Shown in pieces: positions 22,441 through 36,168 of a stretch of 64,000 nt of DNA. Under the pieces are notes generated by a model. That model searched no databases and was not told where the DNA came from. It saw only the letters and a list, made by a program, of their open reading frames with translations. The position numbers were made by a program, and so were the translations under genes. Within the stretch, counting starts at the first letter, position 1. Every line of letters starts with the position of its first letter. This stretch comes from Aldrovandia affinis (taxonomy: Eukaryota > Chordata > Actinopteri > Notacanthiformes > Halosauridae). The stretch spans positions 7,120,546 to 7,184,545 of the forward strand of contig JAINUG010000020.1 of the NCBI GenBank assembly GCA_029706075.1, read 5' to 3'.

Positions 22441-23477
22441 CCTGATCTTCTGACAGCACTGGGTGGCTTGTCTCAGTTGTGCCTGGATCACCTCTTTCTG
22501 AAGGTCGAGCTCCACCCCCCTCTCCTTAAACCCCTCCTCCACCAGCTGCCGCAGTGTCTCCAGGGTAACTGTACCGGCTTCCTGGCTTAGGAGCCTGTCT
22601 CTGGCCTGCTTCTGCCTCAACTTCAGCAGGTTCTCCTCCACCATGGACACCTGCCGTGAGACCACCGAGCGAGACCCACATTACAGCCGCGATCTATTGT
22701 CTGGGTCAGTGATCAATACTTCACTTTACAGTTAGAACTGCTCGCACATGACTAGCAGCACCATTTTTCACACACTTTTCTACAGGAAGTAAAACCTCCA
22801 TGAGTGTTTAAAAAATTAACCAAAAGGAAGATGTTTGGTTGAACTTCGCTTCTGCTTGGGATGTCCACAAAAGCCCTCCCAGGGGATTTATGTCCTCACG
22901 GTGCCCATGTGGGGCGGCCATTTTAGCATTGGAGAACGGCGTCACTCACCTGCTTCTTCCCTGTGACCTCACTCAGCTCCCTCTCCATCGCCGGGGTGAT
23001 CAGCTCCAGATCCTCCACTTTCCGGCTCAGATCACGCCTCTCCGACACCACTTTCTCTGCATCTCGCTTCCCCAGGTGAAGTGCCCCCTGCAGCCCCGGA
23101 AAACGCCCCAAAACACGACTGCAGTGAAACAAAACACAAAGGCCCTGAGTCTATGGCCTGGATTCAACCATTTGTCCGTGACTTAGAATGCCCTTTTAAA
23201 ATGTCCTTAACTTTGACTTAAGAATAAATGTCCATAACTTTGACATAAGGAATGTCCTTAAAGGGTCTCTGGTACCTTCAGTTTCTGCTGCTCCCTGCGC
23301 AGCATTCAGGATGTCCTGCTCTTCTCCTCCATTGCCATAGTGATCTCCACCTCCTTCTCTTTGAGGAGCTTCATGTGCCCGCTGTGCTCCCCCTCGCTCA
23401 GTTCCATCATCTTCCTCTCCAGGAGCCACAACTGGCCTTGCTGCGCCAAACTCATGCACAGTAAGCAGTGAGCCCCT

Positions 23478-23735
23478 ACATACACCCTACACACACTCTA
23501 CACAAATACTACACGCACCCTATACACACTACACACAGCCTATACACACCCGATACACCCAACACAAATATTACACCCAACACCTTACACACACCCAAAA
23601 ACACACCCTACACACACCTTACACACACCCTACACATACACACACACACAAAAACATACCCTACACACACCCGACACACATCTTACACATAACCACAATC
23701 ACACACACCAAAACACACACATACACACACGTTAT
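23478..23735. repeat. ACACCC/TACAC-rich low-complexity tract
   Basis: About 260 bases of ctacacac and acaccc words, between pseudogene exons 4 and 3. No coding meaning. Confidence 0.85.
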
Positions 23736-23907
23736 GCACAAGGAGAATGATATCACACCAACGCGTGGGTTTTAGTGCTTCTAGTGCGAGGGACTGTGAT
23801 TTTGGTTTGTTTCTTTTCAGTGCTGGAAGTTCACACCAATCAAAACAGATGTGTGAGGGGTTATAGAGCTTCGACGGTGTTGAAGCCACAGGGGCAGAAG
23901 CAGGTTT

Positions 23908-24381
23908 CTTGCCTGCTTGTTCACGGGTGGGCGGGGTTAAATATGAACGGGCGGCTCTCTTGCCTGCTTGTTCGCGGGTGGGCGGGGTTAAATATAAAGG
24001 GGCAGGTCTCTTGCCTGCTTGTTCACGGGTGGGCGGGGTTAAATATGAATGGGCGGCTCTCTTGCCTGCTTGTTCACGGGTGGGCGGGGTTAAATATGAA
24101 CGGGCGGCTCTCTTGCCTGCTTGTTCACGGGTGGGCGGGGTTAAATATGAAGGGGCGGCTCTCTGGCCTGCTTGTTCGCGGGTGGGCGGGTTTAAATATG
24201 AAGGGGCGGCTCTCTTGCCTGCTTGTTCACAGGTGGGCGGGGTTAAATATGAACGGGCGGCTCTCTTGCCTGCTTGTTCACGGGTGGGCGGGTTAAATAT
24301 GAATGGGCGGCTCTCTTGCCTGCTTGTTCACGGGTGGGCGGGGTTAAATATTAAGGAGCGGTTCTCTTGCCTGCTTGTTCA
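23908..24381. repeat. 51-bp minisatellite seeded at a splice donor
   Basis: Just over nine copies of a 51-bp unit (cttgcctgcttgttcacggg, tgggcggggttaaatatgaa, cgggcggctct). On the minus strand each unit contains cccgtgaacaagcaggcaag, and the first copy begins at the exon 3 donor itself (gcc/gtgaac, 24383/24382). The array thus repeats the donor's intronic side. Because 51 is a multiple of three, the plus strand stays open for hundreds of codons, which is not a gene. Confidence 0.95.
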
Positions 24382-24599
24382 CGGCCTCCTTCTTCCTGGC
24401 GAGGGCCCTCTCCACCTCGCTCTGCTGGCGGCTGACGCGGGTAGAGCGTTGCTGCCAGCCAAAATCTTTGCCTGCTGCTGTTTCTCGTCCGATCTCATCG
24501 CCTGCAGGGCGACAGCCTCCTGGCACTGGGCAAACCTGGCATCCGTCTCCTGCGCAACCAATCACAAAAGTCACAAAATGACTTTATTCTACATTATTA

Positions 24600-24857
24600 C
24601 TCTACCAGACCGGCCCTGGTTGTCAGCCCCGATCGGAGGCGGCATTTGGCTGTCCGCCTCCGGTGGAGGGGGGAGGGTGGACCGGCACGAGTCCGTCGAG
24701 GAGCAGGTAAAGGCGTCCGTGGTAGAATTCTGTCTCGGAAGAGGCGGATCAATCGGGCCTGGAGAGTGTCTCGACCCGGAGGACGGGCAGCGGACTCGTG
24801 GGGGAGGGAAATTGAGATAAATAGAGGGTATAATTGGCAACCAAATTGGGAGAAAAA
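24600..24857 (+). mobile_element. GC-rich short retroposon (SINE-like)
   Basis: A compact GC-rich block (about 24605-24790) followed by gggagggaaattgagataaa, a ggtataattggcaaccaaat and tgggagaaaaa tail, ending exactly at the donor of pseudogene exon 2. The tail type recurs in fish genomes as a short interspersed repeat. No Pol III boxes were identified, so class is uncertain. Confidence 0.5.
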
Positions 24858-25790
24858 CCATGTCAAGTATCGCCTGGTCGTGCTCTGCAATTTTTCTCTC
24901 CAGCTTTGATATTTCCTCCACCTTCCCTTGAAACTGAAAAAGCACGAAGTTTGAGACACGTAGTACATTCAAACGCATCAATGGCTTGTCTTAATGTTCG
25001 ACTTTTTGAAGACCGAATTTTCCTAGTTAACGATATGTATTTGGACATAATACTAGCTATTAGCTAGCTAGCTAGCAACCAAGTTACAGTCACAAGCTAG
25101 CGGGCTAGTTAATGTTACAGTAAGAGCTCGGTGATGAGGCTAACTCACCGCGTCCTCCATTGTTTTATGATCTGAATTTGGCAAAGGCCTCGCTGGAATG
25201 TCATCGTCCACGCCCTTTTTGGACAACACTTCGCTGGACATTTTTCATCGTAGGTAAATCTCAAAAATATCAACAGCTAATTAGCAAACTGAACTTGTCC
25301 CATTAGTTTCCCAAGAGTTCAGACTTCAAAAAATGGACGCGGTTGAATGATCCATTATGCAATGGAATTCCAATGTAATACAGTGACATAACAGGGGCAA
25401 TCACAATTTGAGTTATTGTACCATCATTTTATAACACAATTTACAAATAAATAATCTAACATGATCAGAATAAATATTAAATTAGATCTACAACTATTTA
25501 CAAAAAAATATTCTATTCAGTAGTTTTTACACAAAATAAAGCGTTTACTTAAAATGGGCGCCTTTATATTTGCTTAAAGTATGAAGAATGTGTCGACACA
25601 ATCATGGATTAAATTCAATCTGTTTTGTGTTGGGTATTACGGTGATTGATCACACGTTAAAAGTTTGTATTTGGAATTGTTGGGAAAAAAACCTAATGTA
25701 ATTCATTTTTAATATATTTTTGGCAGACGGGGTTAAAAATAACAAACCAATCTTTACACACAGGACCATTTTTTTTTTTCAAAAGAATCA

Positions 25791-25796
25791 TTTATT
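25791..25796 (-). terminator. Poly(A) signal, probable end of GID8
   Basis: AATAAA on the minus strand, 1.18 kb after the GID8 stop and about 550 bases before the coiled-coil gene's ATG. It is followed (minus strand) by an A-rich run. Other AATAAA-like words exist in this AT-rich 3' UTR, so the exact cleavage point is uncertain. Confidence 0.4.
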
Positions 25797-26837
25797 TCAT
25801 ATCTGTAAATCTGACTGAAATAACTTTCATTACTCACAGGGATGGGGGTGTATGCTCTCTGATCACATTATTGTCCGGTACACAACAAAATCTAGCATGA
25901 AATGAAAAATAAATTCTTGCACTAGATTAAAAAAGTAAAGTAAAATAGAAAACAAAAGAATATTGCAATGCGCTTACAACTTTTGCACATGTACATGGCA
26001 TAAACAGTCATCTAGCGTCCTTAGAGAAAATAATAGAAAGACCATTATTAGTAATGAAAGCAATCCAGTTTAAACAAACAGGGGCACCGTGTTATTTCTC
26101 CTCTGCCCCTCAGCCTGTGAGAACAGCCGGAACAAAATCAGACAGCCAATCATATATTACAACATGACACGCTGACCTATCACACAAGGGTGAATACCAG
26201 AACATAAAGACACAGCGAAGTAGATTCGCGAAGCGACATGAGAACGGTTGATATTTCAAACTGCCTTTATTCTTATTCTTCTTCTCAATTATTCACAGAA
26301 CTCTCAAGAAATGCAGACAGTAATGAACATTATCAGATGCGGAGTTTACAAGCTGCTGAATTCAAACAAGAAGTGGAGCCTGCCATTTTGAGCATTGAGT
26401 GTTTTCACGAACTTTCCAAAAAAGTATTTTAAAGCTAGACAGTCCTAAAAATGACTTCAAAATCTACCCCGCTACCCTTTATCAAATAGCCTAATTTAGG
26501 CTTAAAATACGCCATACTTTATGTACATACAGACTCACAAACCCCATGTGAAAATGTAGTGGCCTTTAAACCAAGCAGTGTAACTATGTTTTAAAAAAAA
26601 CAAATGCAACACTACACCAAGGAAGAAAAAAGAGATTAATACTATTGAGTACTCTGGTAATGAAATTACATTTTTCAAACCACTGATCCTTCCTTTCAAA
26701 TGTCTCAAACTGTACAGGTTATATTTTTGTAGACTTTTAAATCTAGGTCATCACTTTAAAATTAAAACCATACACAGTTTTGCACAATGGATTAGGCAAG
26801 TTCTCTCATGTCAGCAAAAAAGAAAAAAAAAAGATTT

Positions 26838-26862
26838 TATATATTTATATATATATATATAT

Positions 26863-26899
<37 letters not shown>

Positions 26900-26900
26900 G
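26838..26900. repeat. (TA)n microsatellite in GID8 3' UTR
   Basis: TA/CA dinucleotide tract of about 60 bases, 70 bases beyond the GID8 stop codon. A smaller (TA)n lies at 28292-28313 in the last GID8 intron. Confidence 0.9.
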
Positions 26901-26971
26901 TCCAGTCAACGACTGATTATAAATAGAAAGACAGCGCAGCCATGTCCTTGGGGGTCTCCACAGTCAGCTGC

Positions 26972-30001
<3,030 letters not shown>

Positions 30002-30155
30002 GAATGGTCTGAAAACATTAAGCGAGTAAATCAAACATTGTCAGACAAGTGTTTTATTGGATATTCACATTAATGAAGAATTTATTGGCGGTAGTGTTCT
30101 TGTTTATGAATACCTGATCATTTTAAATGCCATCCTTTGATGTTAAGTATTTATA

Positions 30156-30477
30156 CACTACCGGTCAAAAGTTTTAGAACACCCCCATTTTTCAGTTTTT
30201 ACTGAAATTTAAGCAGTTCAAGTCCAGTGAATAACCTGAAATGGTACAAAGGTAAGCGGTAAACTGCAAGATGTTTTATAAAAAAAATTCATTTAAAAAA
30301 AGTTTAGGTTACCAAAAACTGAAAAATAATGTATTTATTTGGCAGTGAGTAGTTTCCTACACCATCAAAAGGCACTTGGAAACTGGAGGAAACTCTGACA
30401 GGAAGAAGTCTGGCAGACCCAAAGCCACAACAAAATCAGAAGACAAGTTTCTGAGAGTCAACAGCTTGCGTGATAGA
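30156..30477 (+). mobile_element. Outer Tc1-like element, left part
   Basis: Starts cactaccggtcaaaagtttt with TA before it. It holds the terminal repeat and the first coding bases (gaagtctggcagacccaaag), and stops at gcttgcgtgatag, where the CR1 3' end begins. The same family occurs uninterrupted at 60140-60925; the right part of this copy is at 41653-42110. Confidence 0.9.
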
Positions 30478-30989
30478 ACATAAGAATACAATGACGAGAA
30501 CGAGCCGTTCGGCCCATCTAGGCTCGTCATGTCCTAATCTAAAGAGTATCTAGTACTACATCTAGCCTGGATTTGAATAGCCTAAGCGTTTCTGCCTCTA
30601 CTACCCGACCTGGCAAGCTGTTCCAGGCATTGGCAACTCTCTGTGTAAAGAAAAACTTCCTAATATCTGTGCGGAATTTGCCTTTAACTAATTTCCACCT
30701 GTGGCCTCTTGTTCTGCTGACCCCACTTATCTTTAAAAATCTTTGGTATTTTACTTTGTTAATCCCTTTTAGGAATTTAAAAACCTCAATCAAATCCCCC
30801 CTATGTCTCCGTTTGCTAAGTTTAAATAGATTGAGTGCCTCAAGTCTATCATCATAACTTTTACCTTTCATACCAGGTATCAGTTTAGTTGCCCTTCTTT
30901 GGACTTTTTCAAGAGCTTCTATATCTTTCTTGTAGTGCGATGCCCAGAACTGCACACAGTATTCTAAGTGAGGTCTGACAAAGGCATTA

Positions 30990-32205
30990 TACACTGCCTG
31001 GCCAAAAAAAAACTCACCACCTGGATTTAACTAAGAAAATAGCTAAGAGCCTTCCATTGGATAATTACTGCAGTGATTAATATGTTTTAGCTGGCAACAA
31101 GTTATTTAACCCTAACTGATACAGTAGTAGCTTCTCATTTCTTAAACAACCATGTCGGAAGACATATCCTGTGGTCGTGGAAAAGATGTTCATCTGTATC
31201 AGAAGGGTCAAATTATTGGCCTGCATCAAGCAAAGAAAACAACTAAGGAGATTGCTGAAACTACTCAAATTGGGTTAAGAACTGTCCAACGGATTATTAA
31301 AACCTGGAAGGATAGTGGTGAACCATCATCTTCGAGGAAGAAATGTGGTTGTAAAAAAATCTTTAATGATCATGATCGGCAATCACTTAAACGTTTGGTG
31401 AAATCATATCGTAATAAATCAACAGTAGAACTCACGGCTATGTTTCATAGTGAAAGTAAGAGCATTTCCACACACACAATGCGAAGGGAACTCAAGGGAT
31501 TGGGACTAAACAGCTGTGTAGCCTTAAGAAAACCACGTCAGTGAGGCTAATCAGAAAAAAAGGCTTCAATTTGCTAGGGAGCATAAAGATTGGACTCTGG
31601 AGCAATGGAAGAAGGTCATGTGGTCTGATGAGTCCAGATTTACCCTGTTCCAGAGTGATGGGCGCATCAGGGTAAGAAGAGAGGCGGATGAAGTGATGCA
31701 CCCATCATGCCTAGTGCCTACCGCACAAGCCTGTGGGGGCAGTGTTATGATCTGGGGTTGCTGCAGTTGGTCAGGTCTAGGTTCAGCAACGTTATGTTCC
31801 CAAAGAATGAGGTCAGCCGACTACCTGAATATACTGAATGACCAGGTTTTTCCATCAATCGATTTTTTCTTCCCTGATGGCACGGGCATATTCCAAGATG
31901 ACAATGCCACGATTCATCGGGCTCAAATTGTGAAAGAGTGGTTCAGGGAGCATGAGACATCATTTTCACACATGGATTGGCCACCACAGAGTCCAGACCT
32001 TAACCCCATTGAGAATCTTTGGGATGTGCTGGAGAAGACTTCCGACTCTCCCATCATCAATACAAGATCTTGGCAAAAAATCTATGCAACTCTGGACGGA
32101 AATAAATGTTGTGACATTGCAGAAGCTTATGGAAACGATGCCACGGCGAATGCGTGCCGTAATCAAAGCTAAAGGCGGTCCAACGAAATATTAGAGTGCA
32201 GTGTA
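30990..32205 (+). mobile_element. Tc1/mariner-family element (DD36E-like), nearly intact
   Basis: The ends share tacactgc (30990 plus strand, 32205 minus strand) and sit between TA dinucleotides; removal restores the CR1 reading ggcatta/acataa. Length is 1.2 kb with short terminal repeats. The transposase is described separately. Confidence 0.85.
31152..32194 (+). pseudogene. Tc1/mariner transposase with 36-residue D-to-E spacing, two frameshifts
   Basis: Starts MSEDISCGRGKDVHLYQKGQ. The paired HTH region follows: IIGLHQAKKTTKEIAETTQI and TVQRIIKTWKDSG, then KSISTHTMRRELKGLGLNS. At about 31540 two bases seem lost (KPR/VSEAN). The core follows from [20 protein letters not shown] with W-S-D-E-S (first Asp, 31627), [21 protein letters not shown] (second Asp) and [13 protein letters not shown] (Glu). 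By hand count 36 residues separate the second Asp and Glu, where ordinary Tc1 has 34. A second frameshift near 32040 moves the tail to the frame ending [12 protein letters not shown]. Otherwise full length (~340 residues), with all three catalytic residues present, so it is a young copy. Confidence 0.85.
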
Positions 32206-34129
32206 TAACATAAATATAACCTCCTTTGATTTATACTCAATACTTTTTGCTATGTATCACAGCATCCTGTTGGCTGTTTTCACTGCTGTAGCACATTGCT
32301 TTGATGCAGATAGGAATTGCAGTTGATCAAAGCCTAAGTCTTTTTCAAATTGAACACCTACTAACTTTTCTCCTCCCATAAAATACTCCTGTCTAATGTT
32401 TTTATTTCCCACATGGATAACTTTACATTTAGCAATATTGAATGTCATCTGCCATGTATCTGCCCATTTTTGGATTTTGTTTAAATCTTGGATTACTTTA
32501 GTCCATTCCAAACTGTTTGCCAAACCCCCAAGTTTAGTATCATCTGCAAATTTAACTATTTTGCTACTAACGTCCATATCAAGATCATTTATGTAAATAA
32601 GGAAGAGCAGAGGTCCCAGCACTGATCCCTGCGGGACACCACTGCCCACAGCACCGAGGTCAGATACGGCCCCACCTACTGTTACTCTTTGTGTTCGCCC
32701 TTGCATCCAATTATGAACCCACTCCTCCTGCAATTCCTACTGAATTCATTTTAGCAATGAGCCTCTCATGTAGTACCTTGTCAAATGCTTTCTGAAAGTC
32801 CAAATATATAATATCATAAGCCTGGTTCAGGCCAACACACTTTGTAGCCTCTTCAAAAAAGTCCAGGAGGTTTGTTAGGCATGACCTCCCTTTGAGAAAT
32901 CCATGTTGGCTCTCCCTTAAAATACTATTATTTTTCAGGAATGATTCCAACTTATCCCTAATAATGCATCGCATGTAAAATGCTGGAATGTAAGTTAAAC
33001 TGACAGGCCTATAGTTCCCTGGGTCAGTACGGTCCCCCTTCTTAAACATTGGAATTATACTACCCTGCTTCCAGTCATCTGGTATTTCTCCAGTGATTAT
33101 GGATTGAATTAAAATATCTGTCAATAGTTTATATATAATTTCCCCAAGTTCTTTGTACTCTGGGAAATATGCCATCTGGGCCTGCTGCCTTATTTGTCTT
33201 AAGTTTTTGTAGTTTTTGTAGTACTTCTACGTCCCTTATCTCAAAGTCCTCCAAAACATTCTGTACCTTGTGTATACATTTAGGCATATTTACAACCTCT
33301 TCTCTAGTAAAGCTCTCAACAAAGTAACTGTTTAGTGTGTTAGCAATATCCTTATTATTATAAACCAAAGTTCCTTCCTTATTCTTAATGCACTTAACCT
33401 CATCCTTAACTTTCCTTTTTCTACTACAATATTGAAAAAACTTCATAGGATTACTTTTTGCATCTTGGGAAATTTTAATTTAAAACCGCCTTTTAGCTGA
33501 TCTTATTTCCTTTTTAGCCTTAGCCCACATTTTACAATAATCGAACTTGTTTCTCTCTGAGTTATCCTTTTTATATACTCTGTACAGTCGCTTCTTTTGC
33601 CTCAAAATCTCCCGTAAAGATTTAGTCTACAATAACCCTTTTGAATATAGTCCATTTTTCATTCACAGTTCTGCAATCTAGAAGTTTTACCCAATCTATA
33701 TTACTTAAATTCTCTCTCATTTGATTAAAGTCAGCTCGTCTAAAATAAAAAATTCGAGAGTTAGATATAAAAATATAAAAAATAACTGCACTGTGGTCAC
33801 TTGCCCCTCGTGGTTCCCCTACCTCTGTGCTGCAAATTATATCAGCCATGTCTCAGTGATCCCAACAATGTCATAGCACCCATTCAACATGACAGTCTCC
33901 AGTTCTCACATTTAAACACATGAGCTTCAGAGCCTTACTCACACTTACGTTGTCCTTCCCCTCCACATGAGTGTGCCGAACCACCTTTTCACATTATGAT
34001 CTAAAAAATCTTTATAAATTTTATCCTCAGATTTATTATACTCCACCCTGGTATCTTCCATCTGGGCAGTCTGTACCTCCCTATCCATAATACTACTACT
34101 ACTAATTTCCCTCCCTGCCACCCCAGTCC

Positions 34130-35092
34130 CTAGTTTAAATATTCCTCCGCTACCCTAAGCATACGCTGGCCCAATGCATCTGTACCCCTCCGGTTCAAGT
34201 GTAACCCGTCCCACTTGTACAGATCACCCCTGTTCCAAAAGGAGTCCCAGTGCCCCATAAACCTGTACCCCTCTTTCCTGCACCAGGTTTGTAGCCACGT
34301 GTTAAATCTCCATATAAAATTCTGCTTGCCTTTGCTAGCATGTGGTACTGGCAGAATTCCAGAGAAGACCACCGTGGAGGTTCTGCCCCTTAACTTTGAT
34401 CCTAATTCTATACATTTGTCCTGCAGAACCTCAAACCTACCCTTACCTATGTCATTGGTTCCAACATGGACCACGACCACTGGATCCACCCCTGCTCTGG
34501 CCAGGAGCTTGTCCGCGTGTTCCAGGAGATCTCCAACCTGAGCACCAGGCAGGCAACATGCCATGTGAGATTCCTTTTCCCGCGAACAGACTATACTGTC
34601 TACACCTGTAATTATAGAATCCCCCACTACAATGAACTCCCTTTTCCTGGGTGGCATGGCCGCCAGGGTGCCCTGGGGCTCATCAGTCCTCCCACTCACA
34701 AAGGGCTGGGCCAGATCCTCTTCCTGCAAGGGCTGAAATCGGTTGGACACCACAATCTCTGGAGATGCCGCCCCTGCATGTGCGCGCTCTTTTCTATGCT
34801 GGCACCCTACCCTCACCCAAGTCTCTCTCCCTACCTGCTCGAGAGGCTCCCCCCTACCCCGCTTCGGCGTGCAGACTAACTCTCGAAACGGCGTACTAAT
34901 CAGTTCCTGGAACTCTACAAATTCTGCAGGGCCGTCGAGACCAGCAAGTTGGGCTTCGAGATCAAGAATCTTGCTCTCGAGATGCTTCACAAGCTGGCAT
35001 CTGTCGCAGACGAAACCCTCCTGGAAGTCTCCTTCCAGAAACGCAATCATCCTGCAACACTCGCACTGGACTGCCGATGGCCACATTTTCAC
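34130..35092 (-). CDS. CR1 LINE ORF1: zinc-ribbon-like N-terminus plus SGNH/GDSL esterase, intact
   Basis: 320 codons, open from Met to stop. N-terminus: Cys at residues 10, 12/13, 29 and 32 (C-x-CC ... VCDRC), a probable zinc-binding hook, followed by a short coiled coil (HLESKILDLEAQLAGL, 37-52). Esterase: block I VVGDSIITG with nucleophile Ser 159, VVVHVGTNDIGKG at 207-218 (block III), and DGLHLNRRG at 295-303 (block V Asp/His). These are the blocks of ORF1 esterases in CR1/L2-type LINEs, thought to bind RNA and perhaps act on lipids during retrotransposition. The reading frame has survived although ORF2 of this copy is ruined, so the insertion is recent or the ORF is lucky. It is part of the LINE, not a host gene. 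Confidence 0.85.
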   Translation of the reverse strand: MKMWPSAVQCECCRMIAFLEGDFQEGFVCDRCQLVKHLESKILDLEAQLAGLDGPAEFVEFQELISTPFRELVCTPKRGRGEPLEQVGRETWVRVGCQHRKERAHAGAASPEIVVSNRFQPLQEEDLAQPFVSGRTDEPQGTLAAMPPRKREFIVVGDSIITGVDSIVCSREKESHMACCLPGAQVGDLLEHADKLLARAGVDPVVVVHVGTNDIGKGRFEVLQDKCIELGSKLRGRTSTVVFSGILPVPHASKGKQNFIWRFNTWLQTWCRKEGYRFMGHWDSFWNRGDLYKWDGLHLNRRGTDALGQRMLRVAEEYLN

Positions 35093-35550
35093 CCCTAGAT
35101 ATGTCTACTGCTCTCCCTGCACTGAACGAATTACTGCCGAAAAGGAGACACCAAGTCAATAAAAATATTATACACCGAGGTGGTTCCGAACAGTCAGGTG
35201 CAGAAATTTCTAAATGGAAACAACACAAAGCTTATTTGAAAACTTTCGGTCCGGTTGTCTGTAGCAAGAGCGCTAGTAGCAGCCAACCGAAACGGCTATA
35301 TGCTCTACGCTTGAAATATAACAATTAAATTGAAATTTAAGCCAGCAAAAGCTAGTTAGCTATAGTATATTTCCCTGCTCTTGTATTTGCTCCTGAGAGG
35401 GCAAAAAAACACAAAAAACCTTGCGTCAGCTGGGTGTAATGCCAAATCGGTAACTTTTTAACAAGATTTCCGAAGCTAGACGGGGAAAAAATGGAAAATT
35501 CCCTCTCTGTCCCCCAACAGCGAAAAACGCTTACCTTAAGAGCAAATCTT

Positions 35551-36168
35551 TTATCCTACTGACAGTTGGAAACCAACAAATTCAATGACAGGGGCAAGGA
35601 AAAGGCATTTATCTCCATTGAGGGTGACATGGTGGCTGGCCAGGGCTGTGAACACCTGCTGGAGATGATCATCGTGGCATGAAACCGTAGGCCCGCGTAT
35701 CACAATGTCGGCCAGGTAGATGGCCACGCCAGGGATCCCGGCGAGGATAGAGGACATCACCTTCTGGAAGCAACTGGAGGCCGAGCTATGGCCAAAAGGC
35801 ATCCTCGTGTACCGGAACACCCCAGCGTGCGTGACAAGCGCTGTGAGGTCCCGGCTGCTGGGGTGGAGAGGGACTTGCAGATAACCCTGGCGGAAGTCCA
35901 ACTTAGAGAACACTGTTGACCTGTAAAACTGTGTTGTCAGTTCCTCCGATGTGGGCAATGGGTACTTGTCTGGGATGACAGCCTTGTTCACTGCTCTAAG
36001 GTCGAAGCAGATGCGCAGGCCACCAGATTTCTTTTTCGCAATGACCAGGTTGGAGATCCAAGGGGTGGCGTCAACCGGCTCAATAATGCCTGCCTCCAGT
36101 TGGTGGTGTAACTCATCCGCAACGTCATCCCAGAGAGCCAGTGGAATTCGGTGCAGCGGCTGAATCAC
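35551..36168 (-). pseudogene. Ty3/Gypsy-type pol fragment: reverse transcriptase
   Basis: About 205 codons covering RT palm and fingers: EAGIIEPVDATPWISNLVIA, KKSGGLRICFDLRAVNKAV, FSKLDFRQGYLQVPLHP, FRYTRMPFG.SSA and YLADIVIRG. The last has LAD where YxDD (YVDDIVIxG) is expected, i.e. the catalytic first Asp codon region is changed. RNase H and integrase are missing; the fragment stops at the CR1 5' end. It belongs to the same element as 40230-41526, from which it is split by the hAT at 36191-40221. Confidence 0.8.

Larger units (their letters stand above)
20052..25241 (-). pseudogene. Ten-exon coiled-coil protein gene, inactivated
   Basis: Exons (minus strand): 25241-25149, 24933-24859, 24549-24383, 23440-23276, 23087-22950, 22650-22442, 22078-21958, 21675-21540, 20869-20769, 20180-20052. 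Each has AG before and GT after, and all phases agree, giving about 445 codons before any last exon. The start is MSSEVLSKKGVDDDIPARPL. Nearly all the rest is charged heptad-type coiled coil (for example VEEISKLERKIAEHDQAI, QLRALLEK-like blocks, KKVLKQ), so it is probably structural, perhaps ciliary; I cannot name the family. Lesions: exon 3 is 167 nt, where 168 fits the phases, with the frame lost near 24465; TGA at 23308-23306 in exon 4; TAA at 22029-22027 in exon 7. The exon 2 donor (atg/gttttt) is also weak, abutting a retroposon. Assembly error could explain one lesion, hardly all three. Confidence 0.8.
30539..33849 (-). pseudogene. CR1 ORF2: reverse transcriptase, endonuclease deleted
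   Basis: Recognisable pieces on the minus strand: endonuclease end GASDHSAVIFY (33790), linker with KTNKAAGPDGI (about 33180), RT core IPMFKKGDRTDPGNYRPVSL (33040), YLDFQKAFDKVLHERL (32790), GVPQGSVLGPLLFLIYINDL (32620), catalytic KFADDTKLGG (about 32540), and C-terminal LYNAFVRPHLEYCVQFWASH (30990) to VLDTL. A frame change near 32720 and the transposon at 30990-32205 break it. With most of the endonuclease missing, this copy could not retrotranspose. Confidence 0.85.
30478..35560 (-). mobile_element. CR1-like LINE with esterase ORF1, copy 1, carrying a Tc1-like insert
   Basis: Minus-strand order: 5' region (about 35560-35100), ORF1 (35092-34130), ORF2 (about 33850-30540), short 3' UTR ending in ttcttatgtt (30478-30488), the octamer-like tail typical of CR1. 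The endonuclease is nearly gone: the text jumps near 33848 from the end of the endonuclease (GASDHSAV) to its early part (catgtctcagtgatcccaac). Its 3' end cuts the outer Tc1, and its 5' end touches Gypsy sequence at about 35555. Confidence 0.85.

Noticed and set aside
23775..24820. Plus-strand open frames of 170-300 codons
   Set aside because: The 51-bp repeat unit is a multiple of three, so any frame stays open; opposite strand to the real exons.
20052..25241. Naming the coiled-coil gene CCDC39, CCDC40 or CCDC146
   Set aside because: Only the first few residues recall CCDC39; the rest does not match any of these as I remember them, so no symbol is given.
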